Shown here piece after piece: positions 16,750 through 25,297 of a DNA stretch of 45,789 nucleotides. Positions within the stretch are counted from its first letter, which is position 1, and every line of letters begins with the position of its first letter. Origin of the DNA: an uncultured Candidatus Actinomarina sp. (lineage in GTDB: Bacteria; Actinomycetota; Acidimicrobiia; Actinomarinales; Actinomarinaceae); the NCBI GenBank assembly GCA_902596545.1, contig CACJUH010000003.1, positions 1-45,789 of the forward strand, given 5' to 3'. The notes beneath the pieces were generated by a model. It saw only the letters and a program-made list of their open reading frames with translations. It was not told where the DNA came from and did not search any database. A program made the position numbers and the translations under genes.

Positions 16750-18106
16750 TTTTTTTCTTTCTGTCCATATAGCCTTCAATATTTTTTTGATCATTTCTTT
16801 CAATACCTAATGCTTTTGAAGGAACATCTTTTGTAATTACAGAACCTGCACCTATCATTGATTCTTTTCCAATTGTTACAGGAGCAACAAGCATGACATC
16901 TGATCCAATAAAAGCTCCATCTTCAATATCTGTTTTATGTTTATTTTTACCATCGTAATTAACTGTTATTGCTCCTGCAGAAAAGTTAACACCTGCTCCT
17001 AATTCTGCATCACCTACGTATGCAAGATGAGGAATTTTACTTCCTTTACCAATTTTTGATTTTTTTGTTTCAGCAAATGCTCCAACCTTCACATTCTCTC
17101 CTAGTTCCGAACCAGGTCTAATGTGGGCAAAAGGTCCTATTTGACCTCCAGCATCAATAATTGAATCGTCTACTACTGAATTTAATACTTTTGAACCTTG
17201 GCCAACTTTTGAATTATTAATTTGAGCATTTGGTCCAATCTCACAATCAGGACCTATCTCAGTTTCACCTTTTAAATGACTGTTTGCGTAAACTTTTGTA
17301 CCAGCAGAAATTTTTACAGTTGAATCTATATATGTAGAGGTTGGGTCTTGAAAATAAACACCTTCATCCATGAATTGTTGTATTGTTTGCTTTAACAGAG
17401 CGTCTTCAACTTCATTTAGTTGGCCCATAGAATTTATTCCTCTTATTGAATCTTCTTCTACTTGTACTATAACAATATCTTTTTTTTCATTATTTGCAAT
17501 ACCTATTAAGTCAGTTATATAAAATTCTCCCTGCGCATTAGAGGTATTCAAATTGTTGATTTGCTCAAGGAGAAATTCTTTTTCAAAACAATATATCCCT
17601 GAATTAATTTCATCAACCAACCTCTCTTCTTCTGTGCAGTCTTTTTCCTCAACAATTTTAATTTGTTTATTTTGTTGAATGACTCTTCCATATCCAAATG
17701 GATTAGAGACCTTAGATGTAAGAAAGCCTATTGTTGAACATGAGTCAGTTACTTTTTTAATTAGATTTTCAATATCATTGCTATTGATCATTGGCACATC
17801 GCCTGGAAGAACAAGAATATATTCAGATGTATCATTAGCAAAATTTTTATCCTCTAACAGAATTGAAATTGCATGTCCTGTACCTTTTTGCTCCTCTTGG
17901 ATAACAAAATTAAGTGACTCTGGCAGAGCTTCCATAACTTGTTTAGCTTCATGCCCTACTACAACATATTTAGTATTTATATCCTCAATAACCTCTAGAG
18001 CGTATGAAATTAATTTTTTTCCTGAAACAGAATGCAAGACTTTTGGTAAATTGGACTTCATTCTAGTCCCTTTACCTGCGGCTAATATTACTCCTGATAC
18101 ATTCAT
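16742..18106 (-). CDS. glmU: Bifunctional N-acetylglucosamine-1-phosphate uridyltransferase / glucosamine-1-phosphate acetyltransferase
   Basis: A 454-residue enzyme making UDP-GlcNAc, the precursor of peptidoglycan. The N-terminal uridyltransferase has VILAAGKGTRMKSNLPKVLH and VLPGDVPM. The C-terminal half is a left-handed beta-helix with hexapeptide repeats, including AHIRPGSELGENVKVG, HLAYVGDAELG and GAITVNYDGKNKHKT near the acetyl-CoA site. The ATG at 18106 gives the normal N-terminus. An open frame continues 29 codons upstream, but that stretch is tRNA-Gln. The start is 11 bases after the tRNA CCA, and no ribosome-binding site is visible in those 11 bases. It overlaps prs at its stop. 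Confidence 0.96.
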   Translation of the reverse strand: MNVSGVILAAGKGTRMKSNLPKVLHSVSGKKLISYALEVIEDINTKYVVVGHEAKQVMEALPESLNFVIQEEQKGTGHAISILLEDKNFANDTSEYILVLPGDVPMINSNDIENLIKKVTDSCSTIGFLTSKVSNPFGYGRVIQQNKQIKIVEEKDCTEEERLVDEINSGIYCFEKEFLLEQINNLNTSNAQGEFYITDLIGIANNEKKDIVIVQVEEDSIRGINSMGQLNEVEDALLKQTIQQFMDEGVYFQDPTSTYIDSTVKISAGTKVYANSHLKGETEIGPDCEIGPNAQINNSKVGQGSKVLNSVVDDSIIDAGGQIGPFAHIRPGSELGENVKVGAFAETKKSKIGKGSKIPHLAYVGDAELGAGVNFSAGAITVNYDGKNKHKTDIEDGAFIGSDVMLVAPVTIGKESMIGAGSVITKDVPSKALGIERNDQKNIEGYMDRKKKND

Positions 18107-18117
18107 TTCAAAATTGA

Positions 18118-18192
18118 TGGCTGGGGGAGAAGGACTCGAACCCTCAACGATGGGACCAAAACCCATTGTGTTGCCAATTACACCATCCCCCA
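18118..18192 (-). tRNA. tRNA-Gln (anticodon TTG)
   Basis: A 75-base cloverleaf including an encoded CCA. The acceptor stem is TGGGGGA paired with TCCCCCA, the anticodon stem is ATGGG/CCCAT with loop TTTTGGT, and GGTTCGAGTCC is the T-arm. The anticodon at 18157-18159 (TTG on the minus strand) reads CAA. It sits between ispE and glmU on the same strand and probably shares their transcript. Confidence 0.95.
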
Positions 18193-18211
18193 ATTGTTAT
18201 GCAAATATATT

Positions 18212-19033
18212 CTAATCATCATTTTGAGAGAAACTACAACCAATTTTCTTAGTTATTGAAAAATATTTAAGATTGAATTCTTCGGAATCTATTTCTTCAA
18301 TTTCTTCATGTTCTTCAAACAATGAAAAAAGAGCCGACCCGCTACCAGACATAAAAAATTTGTTGTTATATCTCTCTTCAAGATTTTGTTTTATTGCATT
18401 AAGTTCTGGGTAGATTTCTATAGATGTATTCCAAAGATCATTAAAAAGTGAGATATCATTCCACGAATACTTTTCAGTGTCCTTTGGTTGTATTTCGTCA
18501 TATTTTTCAAAGACTTCTTTTGTGCTTAAACCGTTTTTTGGAACAGCAATAATGATTTTCATTGGTGGAGTGTCATTCAAATTTAGGACATTTTCACCAA
18601 TACCTGAAATAGTTGCTGGTTGTTTATTTATAAAGAATGGAACATCACTTCCAACTTGCTTCACAACATCATGATAAGAAGGCATTGATAATTCATAATT
18701 TGAACAGAGGAAATTAATTATTGCTGCACCGTTTGAACTTCCTCCACCAAGTCCAGATTCTATTGGTATTTGCTTATCAACCTTGATTTCAAAGGATTTA
18801 TCAAAAGAAGGATTAAGTTTTCTCATTAATGATAAAGATTTATGAATCGTTGTTAACTCATAATTTAATTTGTCAATATTAAAAACAATCTGATCTTTTT
18901 GAGTTTCTTTAATTACTATTTCATCAAAAATACCAACAGGAATAATATCTGATTCAATCTTGTGAAAATTATCTTGTAAGTCATCATGAATTTTTAAATT
19001 AAGATTTATTTTTGCTGAAGATAATATTTTCAC
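18212..19033 (-). CDS. ispE: 4-diphosphocytidyl-2-C-methyl-D-erythritol kinase
   Basis: A 273-residue GHMP kinase of the MEP isoprenoid pathway, phosphorylating CDP-methylerythritol. The ATP-binding motif is PIESGLGGGSSNGAA, the N-terminus SSAKINLNLKI fits the substrate-binding start, and FFMSGSGSALFSLFEE is the C-terminal GHMP motif. The start codon is GTG and it overlaps the rsmA stop by 4 bases, which indicates coupled translation. The order tatD-rsmA-ispE is typical of actinobacteria. Confidence 0.95.
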   Translation of the reverse strand: MKILSSAKINLNLKIHDDLQDNFHKIESDIIPVGIFDEIVIKETQKDQIVFNIDKLNYELTTIHKSLSLMRKLNPSFDKSFEIKVDKQIPIESGLGGGSSNGAAIINFLCSNYELSMPSYHDVVKQVGSDVPFFINKQPATISGIGENVLNLNDTPPMKIIIAVPKNGLSTKEVFEKYDEIQPKDTEKYSWNDISLFNDLWNTSIEIYPELNAIKQNLEERYNNKFFMSGSGSALFSLFEEHEEIEEIDSEEFNLKYFSITKKIGCSFSQNDD

Positions 19034-19821
19034 AATATGTCCTTTGCAATATCATAATAATTTTCAGGAGTTAAATTACTTGCGCGATTATTAGGGTCTA
19101 TTCCCAATTCAACAAGACGGTCCTCAGAGATTATTGATTTGAGTGATGTTCTCACTTTTTTTCTTTTTTGTTGAAAAGCAATTTTGGATATTTCAAATGC
19201 TCGAATTCTTGTTTCTTCATCCAAAATAGTCTCTCTTTGAATAGTCAGAACAGAAGAAGTAATTTTTGGAGGTGGATAGAAACAATTTTTTGAAACATCA
19301 AATTGAATCTTAGATTCAGTAAATAATTTAAATAAGACTGATAAAGCACCATATTCTTTTCCACCAGGATTCGCAACAATTCTATCTCCCACCTCTTTTT
19401 GAACCATGACAACATATCTATGAATTACAGGAACTTCAGTTATCAATTTAACCAACAATCTTGTTCCGATATTGTAAGGCAAATTTGATACAAAAATCCA
19501 CCATGGACCTTGAAGTTGTGTGTAGTCAAATTCCATTGCATCTTCATTGAAGATTTCTAGATTAGGTACATCAATAAATCTTTCATTTAGAATCTCTGCA
19601 AGATTCCCATCAATTTCTACAGCTTTAATTCTGTAATTGTCCTTTAATAATTCACTAGTTAAAGACCCCGTGCCAGGCCCAACTTCAATTATGGGATCTG
19701 CTAATTGTCCCTGAACTAATTTTGTAATTTTTCTTGATATATTTGAATCAATTAAAAAGTTCTGGCCTAATTTATAATTTGGCTTTGATTCTAATTTTTC
19801 AACCCATTCTTGTTCACTCAT
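19030..19821 (-). CDS. rsmA: 16S rRNA dimethyladenosine transferase
   Basis: A 263-residue KsgA/RsmA enzyme that dimethylates two adjacent adenosines near the 3' end of 16S rRNA during small-subunit maturation. LGQNFLIDSNISRKI, the SAM-binding VGPGTGSLT, the acidic AVEIDG and the catalytic NLPYNIGT are all present. C-terminal ITSSVLTIQ and QKRKKVRTSLK also fit. It overlaps tatD by 8 bases at its start and ispE by 4 at its end. Confidence 0.96.
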   Translation of the reverse strand: MSEQEWVEKLESKPNYKLGQNFLIDSNISRKITKLVQGQLADPIIEVGPGTGSLTSELLKDNYRIKAVEIDGNLAEILNERFIDVPNLEIFNEDAMEFDYTQLQGPWWIFVSNLPYNIGTRLLVKLITEVPVIHRYVVMVQKEVGDRIVANPGGKEYGALSVLFKLFTESKIQFDVSKNCFYPPPKITSSVLTIQRETILDEETRIRAFEISKIAFQQKRKKVRTSLKSIISEDRLVELGIDPNNRASNLTPENYYDIAKDIL

Positions 19822-20593
19822 TTAAATCTCGAGATAATAATCTATCAGTATTTTTTTTAGTCAGTTCTGAAAACTCATTCAGAGATATATCTAATATTTT
19901 TGAAATTTTTTCAGCAGTATACATAATATAAGACGGTTTATTTTTTTGTCCTTTATAAGGTTCAGGAGCTAGATAAGGAATGTCTGTTTCAACTAAAATT
20001 TTATTTAATGGGATATTATTAACTGCTAGTTGCAAATCTTGAGCAGTGTCGTAGGTTACAATTCCAGATATAGAGAAATAAACACCAAGCTCTGCAAACT
20101 TTTTAGTCCACTTATTACCCCCAGTCCATGAATGTAGAATAATTTTATTGTTGCTTTCTCTCTCGCTAAGAATTTTATAAATATCAGAAAAACTATCTCT
20201 GCAATGAACAATTACTGGTTTAGAAAGTTTGTCACCAACTTTAAGGTGGTAAAGAAAGCTCTCTATCTGATCTTCCTTTGATGATAAATTGCGGTAGTAA
20301 TCAAGTCCAGTTTCGCCAATCAAGTCTGCTTCGATAAATAAAGTATCAAGTGATTCTTTTAATGTTTCAAATTCAGTGGCTTGATGTGGATGCAAGCCTG
20401 CTGACCAATAGGACAGTTTTTTTAAACTATTAGAAACTTGCTTTGCTTTTAATGAAGACTCTACATCAACACCGGGAATCACTACATACTCTAGATTAAA
20501 TAGCTCTTTTTCATCGATTTCATTACTCCAAAGCTGAAGATGACAATGCGTATCTACCCATTTGAATTGCTCTAATGTTTTATTTTTATTCAC
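19814..20593 (-). CDS. tatD: TatD-family metal-dependent deoxyribonuclease
   Basis: A 259-residue TIM-barrel hydrolase. The metal ligands appear in DTHCHLQ near the N-terminus, GETGLDYYR (Glu), VIVHCRDSF and ILHSWTGG (His), and LVETDIPYLAPEP (Asp). TatD proteins act on DNA ends and are linked to DNA quality control. The start is GTG, and only 30 bases separate it from the divergent AbrB-type gene, so the two promoters must be interleaved. It is the first gene of the tatD-rsmA-ispE-tRNA-glmU-prs series. Confidence 0.93.
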   Translation of the reverse strand: MNKNKTLEQFKWVDTHCHLQLWSNEIDEKELFNLEYVVIPGVDVESSLKAKQVSNSLKKLSYWSAGLHPHQATEFETLKESLDTLFIEADLIGETGLDYYRNLSSKEDQIESFLYHLKVGDKLSKPVIVHCRDSFSDIYKILSERESNNKIILHSWTGGNKWTKKFAELGVYFSISGIVTYDTAQDLQLAVNNIPLNKILVETDIPYLAPEPYKGQKNKPSYIMYTAEKISKILDISLNEFSELTKKNTDRLLSRDLNE

Positions 20594-20623
20594 TACTATA
20601 TAAGCATAGGATTAAATACATTT

Positions 20624-20863
20624 ATGAGTAAAGGTAACAGAAGTAAAATTGATAATCTTGGAAGGGTTGTTATTCCAAAATCTATTAGGAAAGCTCTTGA
20701 TGTTGAAGCTAATAGTGAAATCTCAATGTATGTTGAAGATAAAAAGTTAATAATTACAAAGGGCTATCAAACTTGTTCTATATGTGGCTCCAAAGATGTT
20801 ACATTTCAACTCAAAGATAAATTTCTATGTTCTAATTGTATAAACGATATTAAGAATCTTTAA
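20624..20863 (+). CDS. AbrB/SpoVT-type regulator with C-terminal zinc ribbon
   Basis: A 79-residue protein. Residues 5-45 are a swapped-hairpin AbrB domain (IDNLGRVVIPKSIRKALDV). Residues 50-74 add a zinc-ribbon-like module with two CxxC pairs (C51/C54 and C69/C72). The AbrB domain binds DNA as a dimer, and the ribbon may add structure or a partner contact. It is divergent from tatD and its end overlaps convergent rsmI by 14 bases. Targets unknown. No paired toxin gene is adjacent, so an antitoxin role is unlikely. Confidence 0.88.
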   Translation: MSKGNRSKIDNLGRVVIPKSIRKALDVEANSEISMYVEDKKLIITKGYQTCSICGSKDVTFQLKDKFLCSNCINDIKNL

Positions 20864-21665
20864 TTTTATCGTATATTTCGTTTGTAGGAATGTCAGTAAT
20901 TAGAGATACTGCTTTTGCTAAATCTCTTTTAGGAACACCATTATCTAATAATATTTTTAGTGCAGAATCTAGTTCAAAATTTACATTTGTATTTAATTCA
21001 CTGGGTGCGATGACGAGCGTTATTTCACCTTTTAGATTATCTGAGCTAAGCTTTTCTTTTACTTCTGCGATATCGCCTCGGTGAATTGTTTCAAATTTTT
21101 TTGTTAATTCCCTACAAACTGTTATTTGTGAATTCAATCCATTTTTTTCAAAATAATCAAGATCTTTTATTACACGTTTTGGAGAGGTAAAACAGACACT
21201 TGGCATTTGAGCATTTAATAACTTTGTTAAAAATTCGCTTTTTTCTTTTCCTGATTTAGGTATAAATCCTAAAAATTGAAAATTTGAAATGTCGAATCCA
21301 GAAAGAGTCAAAGCTACTAGCACACTTGAGGGACCGGGTATTGATTCAACTCTAAATCCTTCCTTGATTATTATTTCTACTAATTTATTACCTGGATCGG
21401 AAATTAAAGGCGTACCTGCATCAGAAATAAGAGCTAGGTTTAAATTATTTCCTAAATGACTTTTGATATCTTCAATTTTGTTGACTTCATTGCCAATAAA
21501 GTAAGACTCTATTCCTGTTTCAATACCAAAATGATTTAAAAGTTTTTTTGCACGTCTTGTATCCTCGCAATAAATTAAATCGACATTGTTTAATACATCA
21601 ATGAGTCTTTGTGATACATCGTCTAAATTTCCAATTGGGGTTGGGCAAATGTATAGAGTTCCCAC
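20850..21665 (-). CDS. rsmI: 16S rRNA (cytidine-1402-2'-O)-methyltransferase
   Basis: A 271-residue SAM-dependent enzyme that 2'-O-methylates C1402 in the 16S decoding centre. It has the tetrapyrrole-methylase-like fold with ICPTPIGNLDDVSQR, YCEDTRRAKKLL, LISDAGTPLISDPG and PGPSSVLVALTLSG, all in the expected order. The start codon is GTG. It follows the HExxH lipoprotein gene by 5 bases and converges on the AbrB-type gene. Confidence 0.95.
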   Translation of the reverse strand: MGTLYICPTPIGNLDDVSQRLIDVLNNVDLIYCEDTRRAKKLLNHFGIETGIESYFIGNEVNKIEDIKSHLGNNLNLALISDAGTPLISDPGNKLVEIIIKEGFRVESIPGPSSVLVALTLSGFDISNFQFLGFIPKSGKEKSEFLTKLLNAQMPSVCFTSPKRVIKDLDYFEKNGLNSQITVCRELTKKFETIHRGDIAEVKEKLSSDNLKGEITLVIAPSELNTNVNFELDSALKILLDNGVPKRDLAKAVSLITDIPTNEIYDKIKDS

Positions 21666-21670
21666 TTTGT

Positions 21671-23068
21671 TTATAGGTCACCAAGCTGTGATGAGATTTC
21701 ATCAATAATGTTTATGTCTTGAGAAAGGACCATTTTTACAAAACCATTTTGCTTTGAAATCCATACGTTGGTTGAGCCTTTATAAATAACTCCGTTGTAC
21801 TGTTCAACTACTTCTGTAAATCTTTTTTGGGTATCTCCCCATAAAATATATGCATCATATATTTCATCAAGGTCTGCAGAAGTGTCGCCACTTATTTTTA
21901 CAGTCATTACTAAATTGCCAGATGAATCAACGTAGTCTTTCCATGAACCTCCCCCGATTCCAACTGCAGCAGTAATTGCTGGGATAGGTCCAATGGTGTC
22001 TTGTAAGAGATAAACTAGGTCTAAAGATCCAATTGTACCTTCATCTATTAACTCAAAATTATTAATTTCAACATCAGCAATTTCGATGACATCATATCTT
22101 TCATTAGCAAAATACTTTTCAGAGGAATATATCTGCTCTGAAGTTGGGAGGTTTGTTAAGCCAGTTCTTTTATACTCACCTAGCGCATCATTTAAAGCTG
22201 CCATTTTTCCTTTATTGATAATTTCTCTTGAAAGTATTGGACCATAGGTGTAATACAAGTCTGAAGGTATATAAAAATAATTTGGAAGCTGAACCCTGCA
22301 GGAAATATTTGGAATCTGTGCTTGCATAGTTTGACGGTCATATGCATCTAAACTATCAACCCATTTTGCTTCGACCCACTCAGCTTGAGCCTCCATTAAT
22401 GCTCTAATTCCTGGATAGTTAGAGAAATCGTCTAAGTCATCCATCTCTTGATACCACTCAGATACCTCAAAATGCATACCCTGTAAAGAATGAACAAGTT
22501 CATGAACTACTACTCTCTGTTCATAAAAATTAAGCTTTTTTTGACCTGATTTTATAGGGACTCTAAGTGTTTTATCTAATAAGTTGTATGAACCAGCAGA
22601 AAAACAACGTTGAAATTCTACTTGTAAGTTTAAGAGTTGGTCAGCTGAGAAATCATTTAAACCCCACATGTTCTCTGAAAGAACGGCTCTTTCCCACTCG
22701 CCTTCTTCATAATCTTCTTCAAAATCATCTAGAAAAGAAAGAGCATTGTATTCTTGATAATCATTAAGAGTATAAAAATCATATAGAGGTTCTTCGATAA
22801 ACTCTAAACCTATTCTTCTCTCAATAAATTTCATTAATTCAGCTAATTGCTCTTTGATTTCTGTTGGTGGCTCTTGAATCTCTAACCCAAACTCATCAAT
22901 TGCAAACGGAGGCTCTTCATAAACAGTTGTTGTAGTGGTAGATGTAGTTGTGGTACTTTCAGTAGTTGTAGTTTCTTCTGCCTGAGTTTCAGAAACAGAT
23001 TCTTCAGTAGTTCCTGATGAGCAGGATATTAAAATTAAACACAATAAAGTAAGTAAAAATTTTCTCAT
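21671..23068 (-). CDS. Putative zinc metalloprotease lipoprotein (HELVH)
   Basis: A 465-residue exported protein. The N-terminus is a lipoprotein signal with lipobox LISC, so Cys16 would be lipidated and the protein held on the outer face of the membrane. A short Thr/Ser stalk (about 32-48) follows. HELVH at 189-193 (VVVHELVHSLQ) is a zinc-binding HExxH motif. A glutamate in ALMEAQAEWVEAKW, about 25-30 residues later, could complete the site. I do not recognise the family. It is divergent from mscL across a 52-base gap and lies 5 bases upstream of rsmI. Confidence 0.8.
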   Translation of the reverse strand: MRKFLLTLLCLILISCSSGTTEESVSETQAEETTTTESTTTTSTTTTTVYEEPPFAIDEFGLEIQEPPTEIKEQLAELMKFIERRIGLEFIEEPLYDFYTLNDYQEYNALSFLDDFEEDYEEGEWERAVLSENMWGLNDFSADQLLNLQVEFQRCFSAGSYNLLDKTLRVPIKSGQKKLNFYEQRVVVHELVHSLQGMHFEVSEWYQEMDDLDDFSNYPGIRALMEAQAEWVEAKWVDSLDAYDRQTMQAQIPNISCRVQLPNYFYIPSDLYYTYGPILSREIINKGKMAALNDALGEYKRTGLTNLPTSEQIYSSEKYFANERYDVIEIADVEINNFELIDEGTIGSLDLVYLLQDTIGPIPAITAAVGIGGGSWKDYVDSSGNLVMTVKISGDTSADLDEIYDAYILWGDTQKRFTEVVEQYNGVIYKGSTNVWISKQNGFVKMVLSQDINIIDEISSQLGDL

Positions 23069-23120
23069 AGGTTATTAGATTACATGTATTCTATTATTTA
23101 TAAAAACAATTGGAGGAATT

Positions 23121-23522
23121 TTGATTAAAGAATTTAGAGATTTTATCAATAGAGGGAATGTTGTTGAACTTGGAGTAGCGTTCGTTATGGGTGCTTCTTT
23201 TAAGTCATTGGTTGATGTTTTTACCAAGAGATTAGTTGAGCCATTGATTGGTTTAATAATAAATCTTCCTAATTTAGATAAGCTAGGAATGTTTGGAGAT
23301 ATAGATCCTGCATCTGGTACGTCTGCAGGCTCTTTTGGAGCTTTTTTAGGGGAAGTAATAAACTATACAATTATTGCCTTTGTAATGTTTTTAGTAATAA
23401 AAGCTTACAACCATTTTGAAGACATTGTTTCTGATGAAGAAACTGAAGCAGCAGCTGCAGAATCAAAAGAGGTATTATTGCTAAAAGAAATTAGAGATGG
23501 AATAAATAAGATTAGTAAATAA
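23121..23522 (+). CDS. mscL: Large-conductance mechanosensitive channel
   Basis: A 133-residue MscL protein, a homopentameric pore that opens under membrane tension to release solutes in osmotic downshock. The N-terminus KEFRDFINRGNVVELGVAFVMGASF is the classic amphipathic helix plus TM1, and EVINYTIIAFVMFLVIKAYN is TM2, followed by a charged C-terminal helix. The start codon is TTG, fixed by a GGAGG ribosome-binding site at 23112-23116. The ABC exporter gene follows after 11 bases. Confidence 0.96.
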   Translation: MIKEFRDFINRGNVVELGVAFVMGASFKSLVDVFTKRLVEPLIGLIINLPNLDKLGMFGDIDPASGTSAGSFGAFLGEVINYTIIAFVMFLVIKAYNHFEDIVSDEETEAAAAESKEVLLLKEIRDGINKISK

Positions 23523-23533
23523 TAAAAAACTTT

Positions 23534-25297
23534 ATGAAAGAAAATAATTTAAGAGATTTATTTAACTACGCACTTGAGCAAGATACAAAGGTTCGTAGAG
23601 GAATAATTTATTCAATACTAAATAAAATATTTGACCTAGCTCCTCCTGTTTTGATTGGTATTGCAATAGATATAGTGGTGGAAGGATCTGATTCCTTTAT
23701 AGGAAATCTTGGATACAGCGACAGAAGACAGCAATTAATTATACTCGCCGTCTTAACGTTTATAATATGGGGACTCGAATCAGCATTCGATTATATTGCG
23801 GCTGTAACTTGGAGAAACATCTCCCAAGATATTGAACATTCTTTACGAACAGATGCCTTTAACAATGTCCTTGGTCTTGATTTGGCGTTTTTTGAAAATA
23901 AATCTTCTGGAAGGTTGATGGCAATCCTTAATGATGATGTAAATCAACTAGAGACTTTCTTGGATAACGGTGCAAACAGGCTAGTTCAAACTGCTACAAC
24001 CGTTCTTGTTATTGGTGGAACATTCTTATATATTTCACCACTAGTTGCTGTGTTTGCCTTCATACCCATACCAATTATAATTTTTGGCTCACTTAGATTC
24101 ACTAACAGAATTGCAGAAAGGTATACAAAGATTCGAAATGATATAGAAAACTTAAATGCCAATCTTTCGAACTCTATTACAGGAATACTCACAGTAAAAA
24201 GTTTTAACAGAGAAAAAAAAGAAAGCGAAAGAATAACTCTTTCATCAAGTGAGGTTAAAAGTGCAAATTATCATGCAATAAGACTATCTGCAGCATTTAT
24301 TCCAATAATTCGAATTGCAATACTATTTGGATTTACAGCGACACTTTTAATTGGTGGCTTCTTAGCCTTAGACGGAGAAATTAAAGTAGCAACCTATTCA
24401 GTAATGCTATTTATAACACAGAGATTACTGTGGCCATTAACTGAACTCGGAGTGATTTTTGATTCCTATCAAAAAGCAATGGCATCATTTAGACGAATAT
24501 TAAATTTAAAAAATACTTTGCCCACAATCGATAATGGCAACGAAAAGCTCACAAGTTTTAATAAGAAAATTGAGATATCAAATTTAAATTTTGAATACGT
24601 AAAAAATTTTCCAGTTTTAAATGATGTTTCTATAGACATTAATAAAGGTCAAACTACAGCGATTGTTGGAAGTACAGGTTCTGGGAAATCTACTCTAATA
24701 AAACTTATTTTGAGATTATATGATTCAACTTCCGGAGAAATTAAATTTGATGGCAAGAATATAAGAGATTTAGAATTGGATAGTTTGAGAAATAAAATTG
24801 GATTGGTAAGCCAAGATATATTCTTATTTGAAGGTACAGTTTTTGAAAATATTGCATACGGAAATCTAGATGCAAAAGATGAAGAAGTTTGGGAAGCAGC
24901 AAAACTTTCAGAGTCTGACAAATTTATAAATCTATTGCCCAATAAAGAAAATACAATCGTTGGAGAAAGAGGGCAAAAACTATCAGGTGGCCAAAGACAA
25001 AGAATCTCAATAGCAAGAGCAATACTAAAAAATCCGGAAATATTAATTTTAGATGAAGCAACTTCAGCCGTTGACAATGAAACTGAAGCTGCAATACAGA
25101 GGTCTATTAATACCTTAAAAGAAGGGAGGACTGTTATTGCAATAGCGCATCGTTTATCCACTATAAGAAATGCTGAAATTATTTACGTTTTAGAAGAAGG
25201 TAAAGTTGTTGAATCTGGAAATCACGAAAGCCTTTTAGAAATTAATGGTGTTTACTCAAAGCTATGGTCAGTTCAAACAGGAGAAAAAATTAGTTAA
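23534..25297 (+). CDS. ABC transporter, fused permease and ATPase (exporter half-transporter)
   Basis: A 587-residue half-transporter. Six membrane helices occupy about residues 20-300, and the ATPase domain about 345-580. The ATPase domain has Walker A (GSTGSGKST), Q-loop, signature LSGGQ, Walker B (ILILDEATS) and the H-loop IAHRLST. This is the type I exporter fold of lipid or multidrug exporters working as dimers. Substrate cannot be told. It is the second gene after mscL, and its end overlaps convergent lhgO by 8 bases. Confidence 0.94.
   Translation: MKENNLRDLFNYALEQDTKVRRGIIYSILNKIFDLAPPVLIGIAIDIVVEGSDSFIGNLGYSDRRQQLIILAVLTFIIWGLESAFDYIAAVTWRNISQDIEHSLRTDAFNNVLGLDLAFFENKSSGRLMAILNDDVNQLETFLDNGANRLVQTATTVLVIGGTFLYISPLVAVFAFIPIPIIIFGSLRFTNRIAERYTKIRNDIENLNANLSNSITGILTVKSFNREKKESERITLSSSEVKSANYHAIRLSAAFIPIIRIAILFGFTATLLIGGFLALDGEIKVATYSVMLFITQRLLWPLTELGVIFDSYQKAMASFRRILNLKNTLPTIDNGNEKLTSFNKKIEISNLNFEYVKNFPVLNDVSIDINKGQTTAIVGSTGSGKSTLIKLILRLYDSTSGEIKFDGKNIRDLELDSLRNKIGLVSQDIFLFEGTVFENIAYGNLDAKDEEVWEAAKLSESDKFINLLPNKENTIVGERGQKLSGGQRQRISIARAILKNPEILILDEATSAVDNETEAAIQRSINTLKEGRTVIAIAHRLSTIRNAEIIYVLEEGKVVESGNHESLLEINGVYSKLWSVQTGEKIS

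Noticed and set aside
16750-16803. Upstream extension of prs
   Set aside because: It lies wholly in glmU, and the ATG at 16749 gives the usual PRPP synthetase start.
18107-18193. N-terminal extension of glmU by 29 codons
   Set aside because: This stretch is the tRNA-Gln gene; the normal GlmU start is the ATG at 18106.
20624-20863. MazE-type antitoxin
   Set aside because: There is no adjacent toxin gene, and the zinc-ribbon tail is unlike a MazE toxin-binding tail.
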